A program made the translations under genes and the position numbers. From the NCBI GenBank assembly GCA_027297425.1, contig JAPUIC010000012.1, positions 1-9,298 of the forward strand: a DNA stretch of 9,298 nt. The letters run 5' to 3'. The notes beneath the pieces are model-generated. The model did not search any database and was not told the DNA's origin. It saw only the letters and a program-made list of their open reading frames with translations. This stretch comes from Nitrososphaerota archaeon (GTDB taxonomy: Archaea > Thermoproteota > Nitrososphaeria > Nitrososphaerales > JAPUIC01). Below, one piece after another: positions 1-7,629 of the stretch. Every line of letters starts with the position of its first letter. Position 1 is the stretch's first letter.

Positions 1-1314
1 GTACATCTGCTTGGATCTCATGAGATTACGGTCTGAAACAAGCTTCCGAATAACCACCAATTGATCCGGGTCATCTTCTAAAAAGCTAAATCCGAGAATA
101 TTAGACATATGTTGAAACATGGGCGTTAGGATATTGCCCACACTAATAGAAAAAGTGGGTTTTAATGATTCCGTGTTAACAATCCGTACAAACTTCATGA
201 ACGACCTTAGAGCTCGTGGGGTATCAAAATCGTCTACTAAGGCAATGTCGAACTCTTCTTCAAGTCCCTGAGCTCGTTTTCTCAATTGTCTTTTTTGGTC
301 TGGGAGGAGTGGTTCGATTTTAACATTATTCATATAGGATAGAGATTTTAACTCGGCATCGGAATTTTCTATTAGTAGCCAATTTTCCAAAGCCTTATTG
401 ATCGATTTTTCTGAATATGCGATCTGGTTTCGATACTTGCTGCTTATACTAAACAGCCTAATAGTATTCGGTCCCCACCTCTTAATAGCTTCTCCAAGAT
501 TAACAACATTCCCAAGTGACTTTGACATTTTCTCTCGTTCAAATCCGACGAGACCGATGTGGATCCAGAGATCAGCAAACCTTGTACCACTATATGCCTC
601 TGATTGGGCTATTTCGTTTTCATGATGTGGAAAAATGAGATCTTCGCCTCCTGCGTGAATAAAGAATTTAGAACGCATATATTCCGTAGCCATCGCGGAA
701 CACTCTATATGCCATCCCGGTCGCCCGTTTCCCCAAGGACTAGACCAGTTCGGAGACTCTGAAGAACGCTTCCATAAAGCAAAGTCCAAGTTATCCTTCT
801 TTGATCTATCAATCTCAATTCTAGCCCTAGCGTTTAATGAGCTTATTGGCTTCTTCGACAGGGCCCCATAGTTCTTGAACTTCTTCACGCTGAAGTAGAC
901 GCCATTTTTAGTCTCATATGCAAACCCCTTTTCGATGAGACTGGATATCATCTCTACCATTGGTTTAATATTAGACGTTGCACGTGGATAATGATCAGCG
1001 CGTCTTATATTTAGTGCATCGAACTCATCATAATATTGCTCGATTAATTCATCCGTAAGTTTCGATGTGGATATCCCCTTTTCCTTAGATTTCGCGATAA
1101 TTTTATCATCAACATCGGTAAAGTTTTGGACTACGGTGAGCTTGTATCCCTTGCTGTCTAGGAATCTCCGGAGAACGTCAACTACTATGATAGTCCTAGC
1201 ATGTCCGATATGCGAAGAAGCATAGACGGTCACGCCACATAAGTAGAGACCAATTCTTTTCGTAGTAGAAGGAAGATCCTTGACGGTTCCAGAGAGAGTG
1301 TCGTGGAGCCTCAA
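1..1314 (-). CDS. cysS: Cysteinyl-tRNA synthetase (class I), C-terminus cut by window edge
   Basis: This gene charges tRNA-Cys with cysteine in the cytoplasm, using ATP. Read on the minus strand, the frame is open from a TTG at 1314 to the left edge (438 codons). The family is usually about 460-480 residues, so roughly the last 20-40 are missing. Visible signatures are the HIGH motif (residues 35-38, positions 1201-1212) and KMSKS (residues 262-266, positions 517-531). The zinc ligands are also present: Cys26 in LCGVTVY, Cys205 in WHIECSAM, and His230 and Glu234 in HHENE. All catalytic and zinc-binding residues I can check are intact. The TTG start is chosen because an in-frame TAA lies two codons upstream (1318-1320) and the next in-frame ATG would remove the HIGH motif. 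There is no clear Shine-Dalgarno sequence. The gene is divergent from the gins23 cluster. The function is confident; the start codon is fairly confident. Confidence 0.96.
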   Translation of the reverse strand, partial: MRLHDTLSGTVKDLPSTTKRIGLYLCGVTVYASSHIGHARTIIVVDVLRRFLDSKGYKLTVVQNFTDVDDKIIAKSKEKGISTSKLTDELIEQYYDEFDALNIRRADHYPRATSNIKPMVEMISSLIEKGFAYETKNGVYFSVKKFKNYGALSKKPISSLNARARIEIDRSKKDNLDFALWKRSSESPNWSSPWGNGRPGWHIECSAMATEYMRSKFFIHAGGEDLIFPHHENEIAQSEAYSGTRFADLWIHIGLVGFEREKMSKSLGNVVNLGEAIKRWGPNTIRLFSISSKYRNQIAYSEKSINKALENWLLIENSDAELKSLSYMNNVKIEPLLPDQKRQLRKRAQGLEEEFDIALVDDFDTPRALRSFMKFVRIVNTESLKPTFSISVGNILTPMFQHMSNILGFSFLEDDPDQLVVIRKLVSDRNLMRSKQMY

Positions 1315-1346
1315 TGATTATCTTATCCAGGACATTCCCGGCAGTT

Positions 1347-1357
1347 CTTTAATAAAC
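1347..1357 (-). promoter_or_regulatory. Candidate TATA box (box A) for cysS
   Basis: On the minus strand this reads GTTTATTAAAG, an A+T-rich TATA-like element centred about 38-40 bp upstream of the cysS TTG. An archaeal start site about 25-27 bp downstream would give a leader of roughly 10-15 nt. This is a pattern match only. The surrounding 1315-1474 interval is short and has no other recognisable feature apart from the divergent box for gins23. Confidence 0.35.
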
Positions 1358-1439
1358 TAACGGAATGAGAGGAAATATCTTTAGAAGAAAATAACCCATT
1401 GACTAACTTTCTTTAACCCTATTGGGATTTATCCGCATG

Positions 1440-1450
1440 TTTTTAATATT
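1440..1450 (+). promoter_or_regulatory. Candidate TATA box for the gins23-mcm-hel308 cluster, probably leaderless
   Basis: The sequence TTTTTAATATT has its centre about 28-30 bp upstream of the ATG at 1475. That is the spacing expected when an archaeal transcript begins at or within a few bases of the start codon. No Shine-Dalgarno sequence precedes either the ATG at 1475 or the TTG at 1466, which fits a leaderless message. A similar element with similar spacing lies before the xdhC-like gene. The transcription start is inferred, not shown. Confidence 0.5.
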
Positions 1451-1474
1451 CACGGATACTCGACATTGTCAATC

Positions 1475-2029
1475 ATGGAACCAGTAGAGCCTCAGTCCCC
1501 ATTAGAGGTGAGCCTTAGAGACGAAGCACTAAAATTCGGGAATCAAAATATAAAATTATCACTGATAAAAGACATTCCGAGTTTAAAGATCGGATCAGTC
1601 GAGGTAAAAGAATCAAAAGTTGGGGAAATGATCGAAGTTCCACGGTGGGCCTCAGATATTCTATGCAATATGGGATTTGGTGAGAGAGAGAATGATATGG
1701 GAGTAGAGCTTTTCAAGGCACTAACTCTCGAAAGGATACAACCGCCTACGCAATTATCCGGCCTCCCAGTAAATTTCTACTTTAAGTTACAAAGTTATAT
1801 TCAAAATTTCTCAACAAGCTCAGCGACGAAGGAGGCGGACTTCGAGAAGGTTACCAACTCGGCTAGAGGTATCATCGCTTTAAGGATCTCCAAACTTCTC
1901 TGTCTCGCAGGCTTATCCTCACCGCCTGTAGACGTCCGATCTATCACGCCTGAAGAGAAGATTCTCTATGACAATGTTCGTGGCCTTGTTAGCCATTGGA
2001 AGGAATCCATGGTAGAGAAGAGAACATAG
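1475..2029 (+). CDS. gins23: Archaeal GINS subunit, Gins23 type (Psf2/Psf3-like)
   Basis: GINS is the four-subunit factor that binds MCM and GAN/Cdc45-like protein to form the active replicative helicase. The 184-residue product shows the B-then-A domain order of Psf2/Psf3/Gins23. A short beta-rich B domain covers about residues 25-60. It contains a segment (residues 33-62, with DIPSL, VPRWASDIL) resembling eukaryotic Psf2 around its conserved proline and tryptophan. A helical A domain covers about residues 70-180, ending in TPEEKILYD and a terminal helix. I chose the ATG at 1475 over the in-frame TTG at 1466 (three codons longer) because the TATA-like box sits about 28 bp before it. The stop codon overlaps the mcm GTG by one base. 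The gins23-mcm order is known from Sulfolobus, which supports the call. The family is confident; the Gins23 subtype rests on domain order and context. Confidence 0.82.
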   Translation: MEPVEPQSPLEVSLRDEALKFGNQNIKLSLIKDIPSLKIGSVEVKESKVGEMIEVPRWASDILCNMGFGERENDMGVELFKALTLERIQPPTQLSGLPVNFYFKLQSYIQNFSTSSATKEADFEKVTNSARGIIALRISKLLCLAGLSSPPVDVRSITPEEKILYDNVRGLVSHWKESMVEKRT

Positions 2030-4071
2030 TGGCTCAAGCTATCAGTCCTGCCAATGTAAAGGATAAGTTGCAAGAGTTCTTAGAAACGATTAGGGGCAAA
2101 GAGGGTGGGCTCAAATATAGAACCAGAATATCACAATTGATCGCGGATACCAACAAGACACTAATAGTAGATTATGAAGACTTGGCGCTATTTGATCCTG
2201 AGGTCACACAAGAAATACATATCAATCCTGAATCTACTTTCAAGGCCTTTGATGAAGCAGCCTTATGGGTTGTGAGTCAAGAAGTACCTGCGCAAAAAGA
2301 AACGTTCAAGGATCTTAAGGTTAGGCTAAGAGGTCTCCCAGGAGCAATCTCAGTTAGGGAAATCTCTGCGGACAAGCTAGACAAATTGGTGGCAGTATCC
2401 GGTATGATAGTTAGGGTATCTGAGCTCAAACCTTTAGCTGTTGAAGCTGGGTATAGGTGTCGTCAGTGCAACCATGTTACGAAGGAAAAACAGTCAGGAC
2501 TAATGCTAAGAAAGCCTCAAGAATGTGAAGAATGCCATGATACAAAAAGTCTTGATATTGAGCCAACCGAAAGCACATTTATTGATTTTCAGGTTATCAG
2601 GATGCAGGAACTTCCCGAAGATTTGCCACCTGGAGCGCTCCCTCAAGCTTCCGAGATTCAACTTCTAGGTAACTTGGTCGGTACTGCAAGGCCAGGAGAT
2701 AGGGCATTGATTACAGGGATAATTAGGGCGGAGCCAGAACAATCATTAGCTGGAAAATCACGAGTATTTCACTCTCATGTAGAATCAAATTATGTAGAGA
2801 TTCTTGGCAAAGAGCCAGAGAATATTGAGCTAGCCAAAGAAGACGTTGATAAGATTAGAACGATGGTCAGCCAGCCGGGTGCTTACGAACGTCTTGTCAA
2901 ATCAATAGCGCCTGGAATTCATGGGTTCGAGACTCAGAAGGAGGCAGTTCTGTTATTATGTATCGGGGCACCACGTACCCAACTTCCAGATGGAAGTACG
3001 CTTAGGGGAGATATTAACGTTCTCTTAGTCGGGGATCCTGGTACAGCTAAAAGTGAATTGCTAAAATACGCTAGTAGGGCTGCCCCTAGAGGTCTCTATA
3101 CTTCAGGTAGGGGAAGTACTGCAGCGGGTTTAACCGCGGCTGTAATTCGTGATAAATCAGGGATGATGATGCTCGAAGCAGGAGCAGTAGTCTTAGCGGA
3201 CCAGGGAGTGGCTTGTATCGATGAATTCGATAAGATGAGAACAGAGGACCGAAGTGCACTTCATGAGATGATGGAACAACAAACAGTTAGTGTGGCAAAA
3301 GGGGGAATAGTAGCAACGCTAAATGCGCGCACTTCAATCCTCGCCGCTGCCAACCCAGTCTTTGGAAAATATGATCCATATAGAAATATATCAGATAATT
3401 TGAATTTACCAATTCCCTTACTCACTAGGTTCGATCTCATCTTTATCATAAGAGATATCCCAGACAAAGTTAGGGACGAAGAGTTAGCCAAACATGTTCT
3501 CGGAATGCATGAAACAGGTGCATATCCAACGAAACCACCAATCGATTTTGTTTTGTTAAAAAAATATTTCACTTACGCTAAGAAGTTCAACCCCGTGCTC
3601 ACTAAGGAGGCAAACGCGAGAATTCTGGAGTATTACCTACAAATGAGAAGTGCGGGTTCAGAGTCGATGATAACAGTTACGCCGAGGCAACTGGAAGCAT
3701 TGATACGATTATCGATAGCAAGGGCACGTGCGTTGCTTCACGAAGAGGTAACAGAAGAGGATTCTATTCATGCTGTAAGTTTGGTGAAGCGAATGCTTGA
3801 AACCGTTGGAGTAGACGTTAGAACAGGGAAGGTTGATCTTGGCGTCCTCCATGGAAAGCCAATGAGTGAGAGGAATTTATTGCAGACCGCAGTAGATGTT
3901 TTCAAAGAACTCGAGGGCGACCCGAAGAACCCAGTAGATGGTAAGCTCTTTGTGGATGCATTAGTCAAGACGGGAAAGTTTGATCAGGACGAGGCTCAGA
4001 GGATGCTACAGTCTCTTAACAGAAGCGGGCAGATCTATGAGACAAAGCCTGGTCAGTATAGAAAAATCTGA
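2029..4071 (+). CDS. mcm: Replicative DNA helicase MCM
   Basis: This is the hexameric 3'-5' motor of the archaeal replication fork. With a GTG start at 2029 the product is 680 residues, normal for archaeal MCM, with no intein. The N-terminal A domain is followed by an OB fold carrying a C4 zinc ribbon (Cys144, Cys147, Cys166, Cys169). The AAA+ domain has Walker A GDPGTAKS (335-342), Walker B CIDEFDKM (Asp398, Glu399) and a pre-sensor-1 hairpin with Lys424. It also has sensor 1 AANP (Asn442) and the arginine finger in LTRFD (Arg467). A winged helix fills about residues 612-680. All ATPase residues I can check are intact. The frame is open further upstream to a TTG at 1996, but that would overlap gins23 by 34 nt. 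The GTG shares its G with the gins23 TAG, an arrangement typical of translational coupling. The 3' end overlaps hel308. Confidence 0.97.
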   Translation: MAQAISPANVKDKLQEFLETIRGKEGGLKYRTRISQLIADTNKTLIVDYEDLALFDPEVTQEIHINPESTFKAFDEAALWVVSQEVPAQKETFKDLKVRLRGLPGAISVREISADKLDKLVAVSGMIVRVSELKPLAVEAGYRCRQCNHVTKEKQSGLMLRKPQECEECHDTKSLDIEPTESTFIDFQVIRMQELPEDLPPGALPQASEIQLLGNLVGTARPGDRALITGIIRAEPEQSLAGKSRVFHSHVESNYVEILGKEPENIELAKEDVDKIRTMVSQPGAYERLVKSIAPGIHGFETQKEAVLLLCIGAPRTQLPDGSTLRGDINVLLVGDPGTAKSELLKYASRAAPRGLYTSGRGSTAAGLTAAVIRDKSGMMMLEAGAVVLADQGVACIDEFDKMRTEDRSALHEMMEQQTVSVAKGGIVATLNARTSILAAANPVFGKYDPYRNISDNLNLPIPLLTRFDLIFIIRDIPDKVRDEELAKHVLGMHETGAYPTKPPIDFVLLKKYFTYAKKFNPVLTKEANARILEYYLQMRSAGSESMITVTPRQLEALIRLSIARARALLHEEVTEEDSIHAVSLVKRMLETVGVDVRTGKVDLGVLHGKPMSERNLLQTAVDVFKELEGDPKNPVDGKLFVDALVKTGKFDQDEAQRMLQSLNRSGQIYETKPGQYRKI

Positions 4072-6247
4072 TTTTTATTTCAAGTTGAACCCAAGCAGTT
4101 CCCCTCTTCCGGAACACATTGAGGAGCTCCTATCCGCCCTCGGATACAAAGACCTATTCCCACCTCAACAGGAAGCTATCGACAGAGGGGTTCTAGAAAG
4201 AAAAAACATTCTAATTTCCACGCCGACTGCGAGCGGTAAAACGCTTATCGCCCTCATGGCAGCACTTCACACAATTATCACAACTGGTCTAAAGGTCGTT
4301 TATTTATCCCCCCTCAGAGCTCTAGCATTCGAAAAGAAAGAAGAATTTGACCGACTCGGCATTTTTGTAAAGTCAGATGGGACAAAAATCAGAGTCTTGA
4401 TCTCAAGTGGTGATTATGACGTTATAGACGAGTCACTGGGTGACGCAGATATAATTATTGTAACAAACGAAAAGTTCGATTCTATCTTACGACACGGAGT
4501 AAATTGGCTCGAGAAGGTGGGACTTTTTGTTGTGGATGAAGTACACCTAGTAGGGGATGCATATAGAGGCCCTACCTTAGAGGGAGTGCTAACAAATATT
4601 CTTTCACAGGCCAAAGATGCGCAAGTAATCGCTCTAAGCGCTACAATAACTAATGATGGTGAGCTTGCAAAGTGGCTAGGCGCAGAGCGTGTTAATAGCA
4701 ATTGGAGACCCGTACCCCTTATTGAAGGAGTATATACACCGGGCAAAATTTCATTTTCGGATGGTTCGAAGAGGGAGGTTCTTACCTCTAAGAGAGGAGG
4801 GCCGATAGATGCAGCAACAGATGTTCTTAGAGATAATGGTCAAGCACTCATCTTTGCAGAGACAAGAAGACGATCGGTTAGCTTTGCACAGAAGGTCAGT
4901 GAAGTCACTGAAAAATTCTTAGATCCAGCAGATAAACGAGAATTAAGACGGATCTCTAGCAGTATATTGAATGTAGGGGAGGTAACAGGTTTAAGTCGGA
5001 TCCTCGCAAAAGTCGTCGCGTCTGGAGCTGCGTTCCACCATGCTGGATTGTTCCCCGAACATCGAAGAATGATTGAACAAGCCTTCAAGGCCCGAAACCT
5101 CAAAATAATTTCCGCTACGCCTACACTGGCCGCAGGAGTAAATCTACCTGCAAGAAGAGTCGTAATCGGCAGTTTGCTCAGATACGATTCCGAAATGGGT
5201 GGGCAAAAACCTGTAAGTATTTTGGACTATAAACAGATGTCTGGCCGAGCAGGGAGACCTGCATATGATAAGTTTGGAGAAACGGTCATCATTGCGAATA
5301 ACTACGACGAAGATGAGATCATGGATACCTATGTTAACGGGACCCCGGAACCGATAAGATCAAAGTTAATCAAGGAAGGACCGCTTAGAACATACCTCTT
5401 AGCAGTCATAAGCATGCAACCCGCCATGAATGACAGTGATATAGAATTTTTGCTCAGAAGAACACTTCTACATATACAATTTAGTCAGATAGAAATTAGA
5501 ATAAGATGTCAGTCAGCTCTAGAATTCCTTCAAGAAAAAGGCCTTATCGAAAAGAGAAAACTCAGATATCTGGCTACGGAATTTGGTCGTAGAGTCTCAA
5601 TGTTATACATAGATCCTGCAACTGGTGTGCTCTTCAGGGAAGGAGCGAAGAATGCAAGTAAAGACGAGTTAATCCGCCTCCTAAGGCTGATCGTCTCCTC
5701 GCCGGACTTCACTCCAAAACTACCACTCAGAAACAAAGATCTCGATTATATGATGGAATTTCTATCCGAAAATAAGGAAGAACCTATCTCCGTTTCGGTC
5801 TTCGATGATGCGATGCCAGAGATGAGAGTCGTAATGGCCTTACACAGCTGGATCAATGAAGTTAAGGAGGAAGATATAGGTGACAAGTTTGGTGTAGATC
5901 CTGGGGATATTCATAGGGCGGTAGAAAATTGTGATTGGCTCTTATATTCGTACTCAGAGATTTGCAAGATCTCGGATAGGGCAGATTTAGTTACAAACGC
6001 AGGAGCACTAAGAAAGAGAGTAAAATATGGGATAAAATCCGAACTAATAGAACTTGTAGGAATAGAGGGGGTTGGAAGAGTTCGTGCTAGAATCCTTTAC
6101 GAACGAGGGTATACAGATCGATATTCAGTACAGAAAGCATCCCTTACTACATTAGCCAACATACCGAAGATTGGGGCATCACTAGCCCGTACGCTGAAGG
6201 GTCTAGCAGATCCGAGTGAAAAGTCTGATCCTGGAAAGGAAGCTTAA
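4037..6247 (+). CDS. hel308: Hel308-type superfamily 2 DNA helicase
   Basis: Hel308 (Hjm) is a 3'-5' helicase that unwinds lagging strands and remodels stalled forks. From ATG 4037 the product is 736 residues, close to the family norm. Motifs in order are a Q-motif region with FPPQ, motif I TPTASGKT (62-69), motif II DEVH (167-170) and motif III LSAT (200-203). These are followed by IVa FHHAGL (333-338), motif V with ATPTLAAGVNLP (360-371) and motif VI QMSGRAGRP (400-408). The C-terminal part has winged-helix and ratchet domains, then a helix-hairpin-helix region near 670-725 (VGIEGVGR, then IPKIGASLAR), as in domain 5 of Hel308. The start is uncertain. ATG 4037 overlaps mcm by 35 nt; TTG 4085 lies just after the mcm stop and would trim 16 residues, still before the conserved fold. 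The frame is also open to a TTG at 3980. No motif is missing. Confidence 0.95.
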   Translation: MRQSLVSIEKSDFYFKLNPSSSPLPEHIEELLSALGYKDLFPPQQEAIDRGVLERKNILISTPTASGKTLIALMAALHTIITTGLKVVYLSPLRALAFEKKEEFDRLGIFVKSDGTKIRVLISSGDYDVIDESLGDADIIIVTNEKFDSILRHGVNWLEKVGLFVVDEVHLVGDAYRGPTLEGVLTNILSQAKDAQVIALSATITNDGELAKWLGAERVNSNWRPVPLIEGVYTPGKISFSDGSKREVLTSKRGGPIDAATDVLRDNGQALIFAETRRRSVSFAQKVSEVTEKFLDPADKRELRRISSSILNVGEVTGLSRILAKVVASGAAFHHAGLFPEHRRMIEQAFKARNLKIISATPTLAAGVNLPARRVVIGSLLRYDSEMGGQKPVSILDYKQMSGRAGRPAYDKFGETVIIANNYDEDEIMDTYVNGTPEPIRSKLIKEGPLRTYLLAVISMQPAMNDSDIEFLLRRTLLHIQFSQIEIRIRCQSALEFLQEKGLIEKRKLRYLATEFGRRVSMLYIDPATGVLFREGAKNASKDELIRLLRLIVSSPDFTPKLPLRNKDLDYMMEFLSENKEEPISVSVFDDAMPEMRVVMALHSWINEVKEEDIGDKFGVDPGDIHRAVENCDWLLYSYSEICKISDRADLVTNAGALRKRVKYGIKSELIELVGIEGVGRVRARILYERGYTDRYSVQKASLTTLANIPKIGASLARTLKGLADPSEKSDPGKEA

Positions 6248-6273
6248 AAGAGAACGAGGATTATCATTTTCCG

Positions 6274-7629
6274 ATGGCAATTCTTCCGATAGACTCTGAG
6301 CGTTACGGTAGCAAGAATATCAGAAGAATTTTTGATGAGGTTAGACGTCTAGAGTACCAGCTTAGAGTTGAAGGTGCAGTAGCTCAAGCTCAAGGTGCAC
6401 ATGGTATAATTCCCAAGTCTGCTGCTCTTGAAATAAAGAAAAAAGCAGTTATTCGTTATGTAAGTATTAAGGACTGGAAAGAAGAGGAATCTAGGGTACG
6501 ACATGAAACGGCTGCTTTGGTAGAAGTTCTATCCAATAGTTGTTCCGAAAGCACTAAGCCATGGATCCATTATAGCCTCACTAGTAACGACATCCTAGAC
6601 ACTTCGATGTCTCTTCAAATGCAAGATGCAATTGAGATAATTGACGGATACATCTTAACAATTCTTAAAGTTCTCAAGCAGAAGGCCAAGAAGTATAGAA
6701 CCCTCCCATCAGTCGGCCGCACACATGGACAACACGCTAGCGTGATGACATTCGGTCTCAAATTCGCGTCTTGGTTAGCAGAATTTGGTAGACATTCGGC
6801 GAGATTGGAAGAGGTCAGAAGCAGAGTCCTGGTCTGCAAAACCCTTGGGGTTATAGGAACCGGATCGGTGATGGGGGTTAATGCGCTCGCCGTCCAAAAA
6901 TCTACCGCCAAGCTGCTTGGACTAAGTCCTGTCTTGGGCGCCACACAAATCGTTCCAAGAGATCTTTATGCAGAGGTTACGTTCTTAGTCGCGCTTATTG
7001 GGAGTAGTTTGGATAAAATCGCGGTAGAGTTGAGAAATCTTCAGAGAACGGAGATTGGTGAGGTTGAAGAACCCTTCGAAAAGGGTCAAATCGGTAGCTC
7101 AGCTGTTCCTTCCAAACGTAATCCCGCCGGTTGTGAACGAGTCTCTAGTCTAGCTAGGCTATTAAGAGCATTTCCCGAAATAGAACTCGGAAATATCCCC
7201 CTCTGGCACGAGAGAGACTTATCAAATTCGGCCAATGAGCGCTTTGTAATCCCCATGGCCTTTATCCTGCTAGACGAGATGTTAACCTCAATGATTAATA
7301 TTTTAAAGAGATTAGAGGTCAACGAAAAAGTGATTCAGGATAATATCAATATCAGTGGCGGTAAGATATTTTCGGAATTTGTCTTGGATCGTCTAATTAA
7401 GAAAGGTGTCGCACGGTCGAAGGCTCATACACTTCTCCGCGAGGTGACCTGGGAATCAATCAACCAAAAAATTTCATTCGATGACGCTCTAAGGAAAAGT
7501 AAGAATATCAAACCCTTCCTGAAGGATTCTGAGATAAGAGCAGTTCTTGATCCTAAGAAATGTTTAGGTGCATCTACTCAAATCATAGACGAAATAATTC
7601 ATTCGGTTGAAAAGACCTGCCACGTGTGA
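6274..7629 (+). CDS. purB: Adenylosuccinate lyase
   Basis: This enzyme of the fumarase/aspartase superfamily releases fumarate from SAICAR (giving AICAR) and from adenylosuccinate (giving AMP) in purine synthesis. The 451 residues match the usual length. The N-terminus has the typical ERYGS and IIPKSAA segments. His77 (RHETAA) and His151 (GRTHGQH) correspond to the active-site histidines. LTSNDILDT near residue 105 and RTEIGEVEEPF near 260 are family hallmarks. The signature loop at 274-284 reads GSSAVPSKRNP, keeping the serines and KRNP but differing from the common SSAMPHKRNP at two places. A C-terminal ADSL_C-like region ends in DPKKCLGAS. ATG 6274 follows hel308 by 26 nt; a GAGGA sits a little far upstream (6256-6260). 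The stop overlaps the next gene by GTGA, implying coupled translation. No independent promoter is evident. Confidence 0.94.
   Translation: MAILPIDSERYGSKNIRRIFDEVRRLEYQLRVEGAVAQAQGAHGIIPKSAALEIKKKAVIRYVSIKDWKEEESRVRHETAALVEVLSNSCSESTKPWIHYSLTSNDILDTSMSLQMQDAIEIIDGYILTILKVLKQKAKKYRTLPSVGRTHGQHASVMTFGLKFASWLAEFGRHSARLEEVRSRVLVCKTLGVIGTGSVMGVNALAVQKSTAKLLGLSPVLGATQIVPRDLYAEVTFLVALIGSSLDKIAVELRNLQRTEIGEVEEPFEKGQIGSSAVPSKRNPAGCERVSSLARLLRAFPEIELGNIPLWHERDLSNSANERFVIPMAFILLDEMLTSMINILKRLEVNEKVIQDNINISGGKIFSEFVLDRLIKKGVARSKAHTLLREVTWESINQKISFDDALRKSKNIKPFLKDSEIRAVLDPKKCLGASTQIIDEIIHSVEKTCHV

Noticed and set aside
398..625. Plus-strand open frame of 75 codons
   Set aside because: It lies antisense within cysS, whose minus-strand frame carries all family motifs including HHENE and KMSKS in this very stretch.
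1315..1474. Small RNA, tRNA or replication origin in the divergent region beside gins23
   Set aside because: I found no cloverleaf, no origin-recognition-box-like repeats and no strong inverted repeats by eye; only the two TATA-like boxes are supportable.
1996..2028. Longer mcm start at TTG 1996
   Set aside because: It would add 11 unconserved residues and a 34-nt overlap with gins23; the GTG at 2029 gives a normal MCM N-terminus and a typical one-base overlap.
3261..3968. Two minus-strand open frames within mcm
   Set aside because: They lie opposite the AAA+ domain and winged helix of a fully intact mcm, and their translations resemble no protein I recognise.
2029..4071. Intein in mcm, common in some archaea
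   Set aside because: The 680-residue length is normal, and the Walker A, Walker B, sensor and Arg-finger motifs are evenly spaced with no insertion.
4414..5736. Minus-strand open frames within hel308
   Set aside because: They are antisense shadows of conserved helicase motifs, with no start or promoter signals of their own.
6615..7322. Minus-strand open frames within purB
   Set aside because: They are antisense to conserved PurB sequence, low complexity and without family features.
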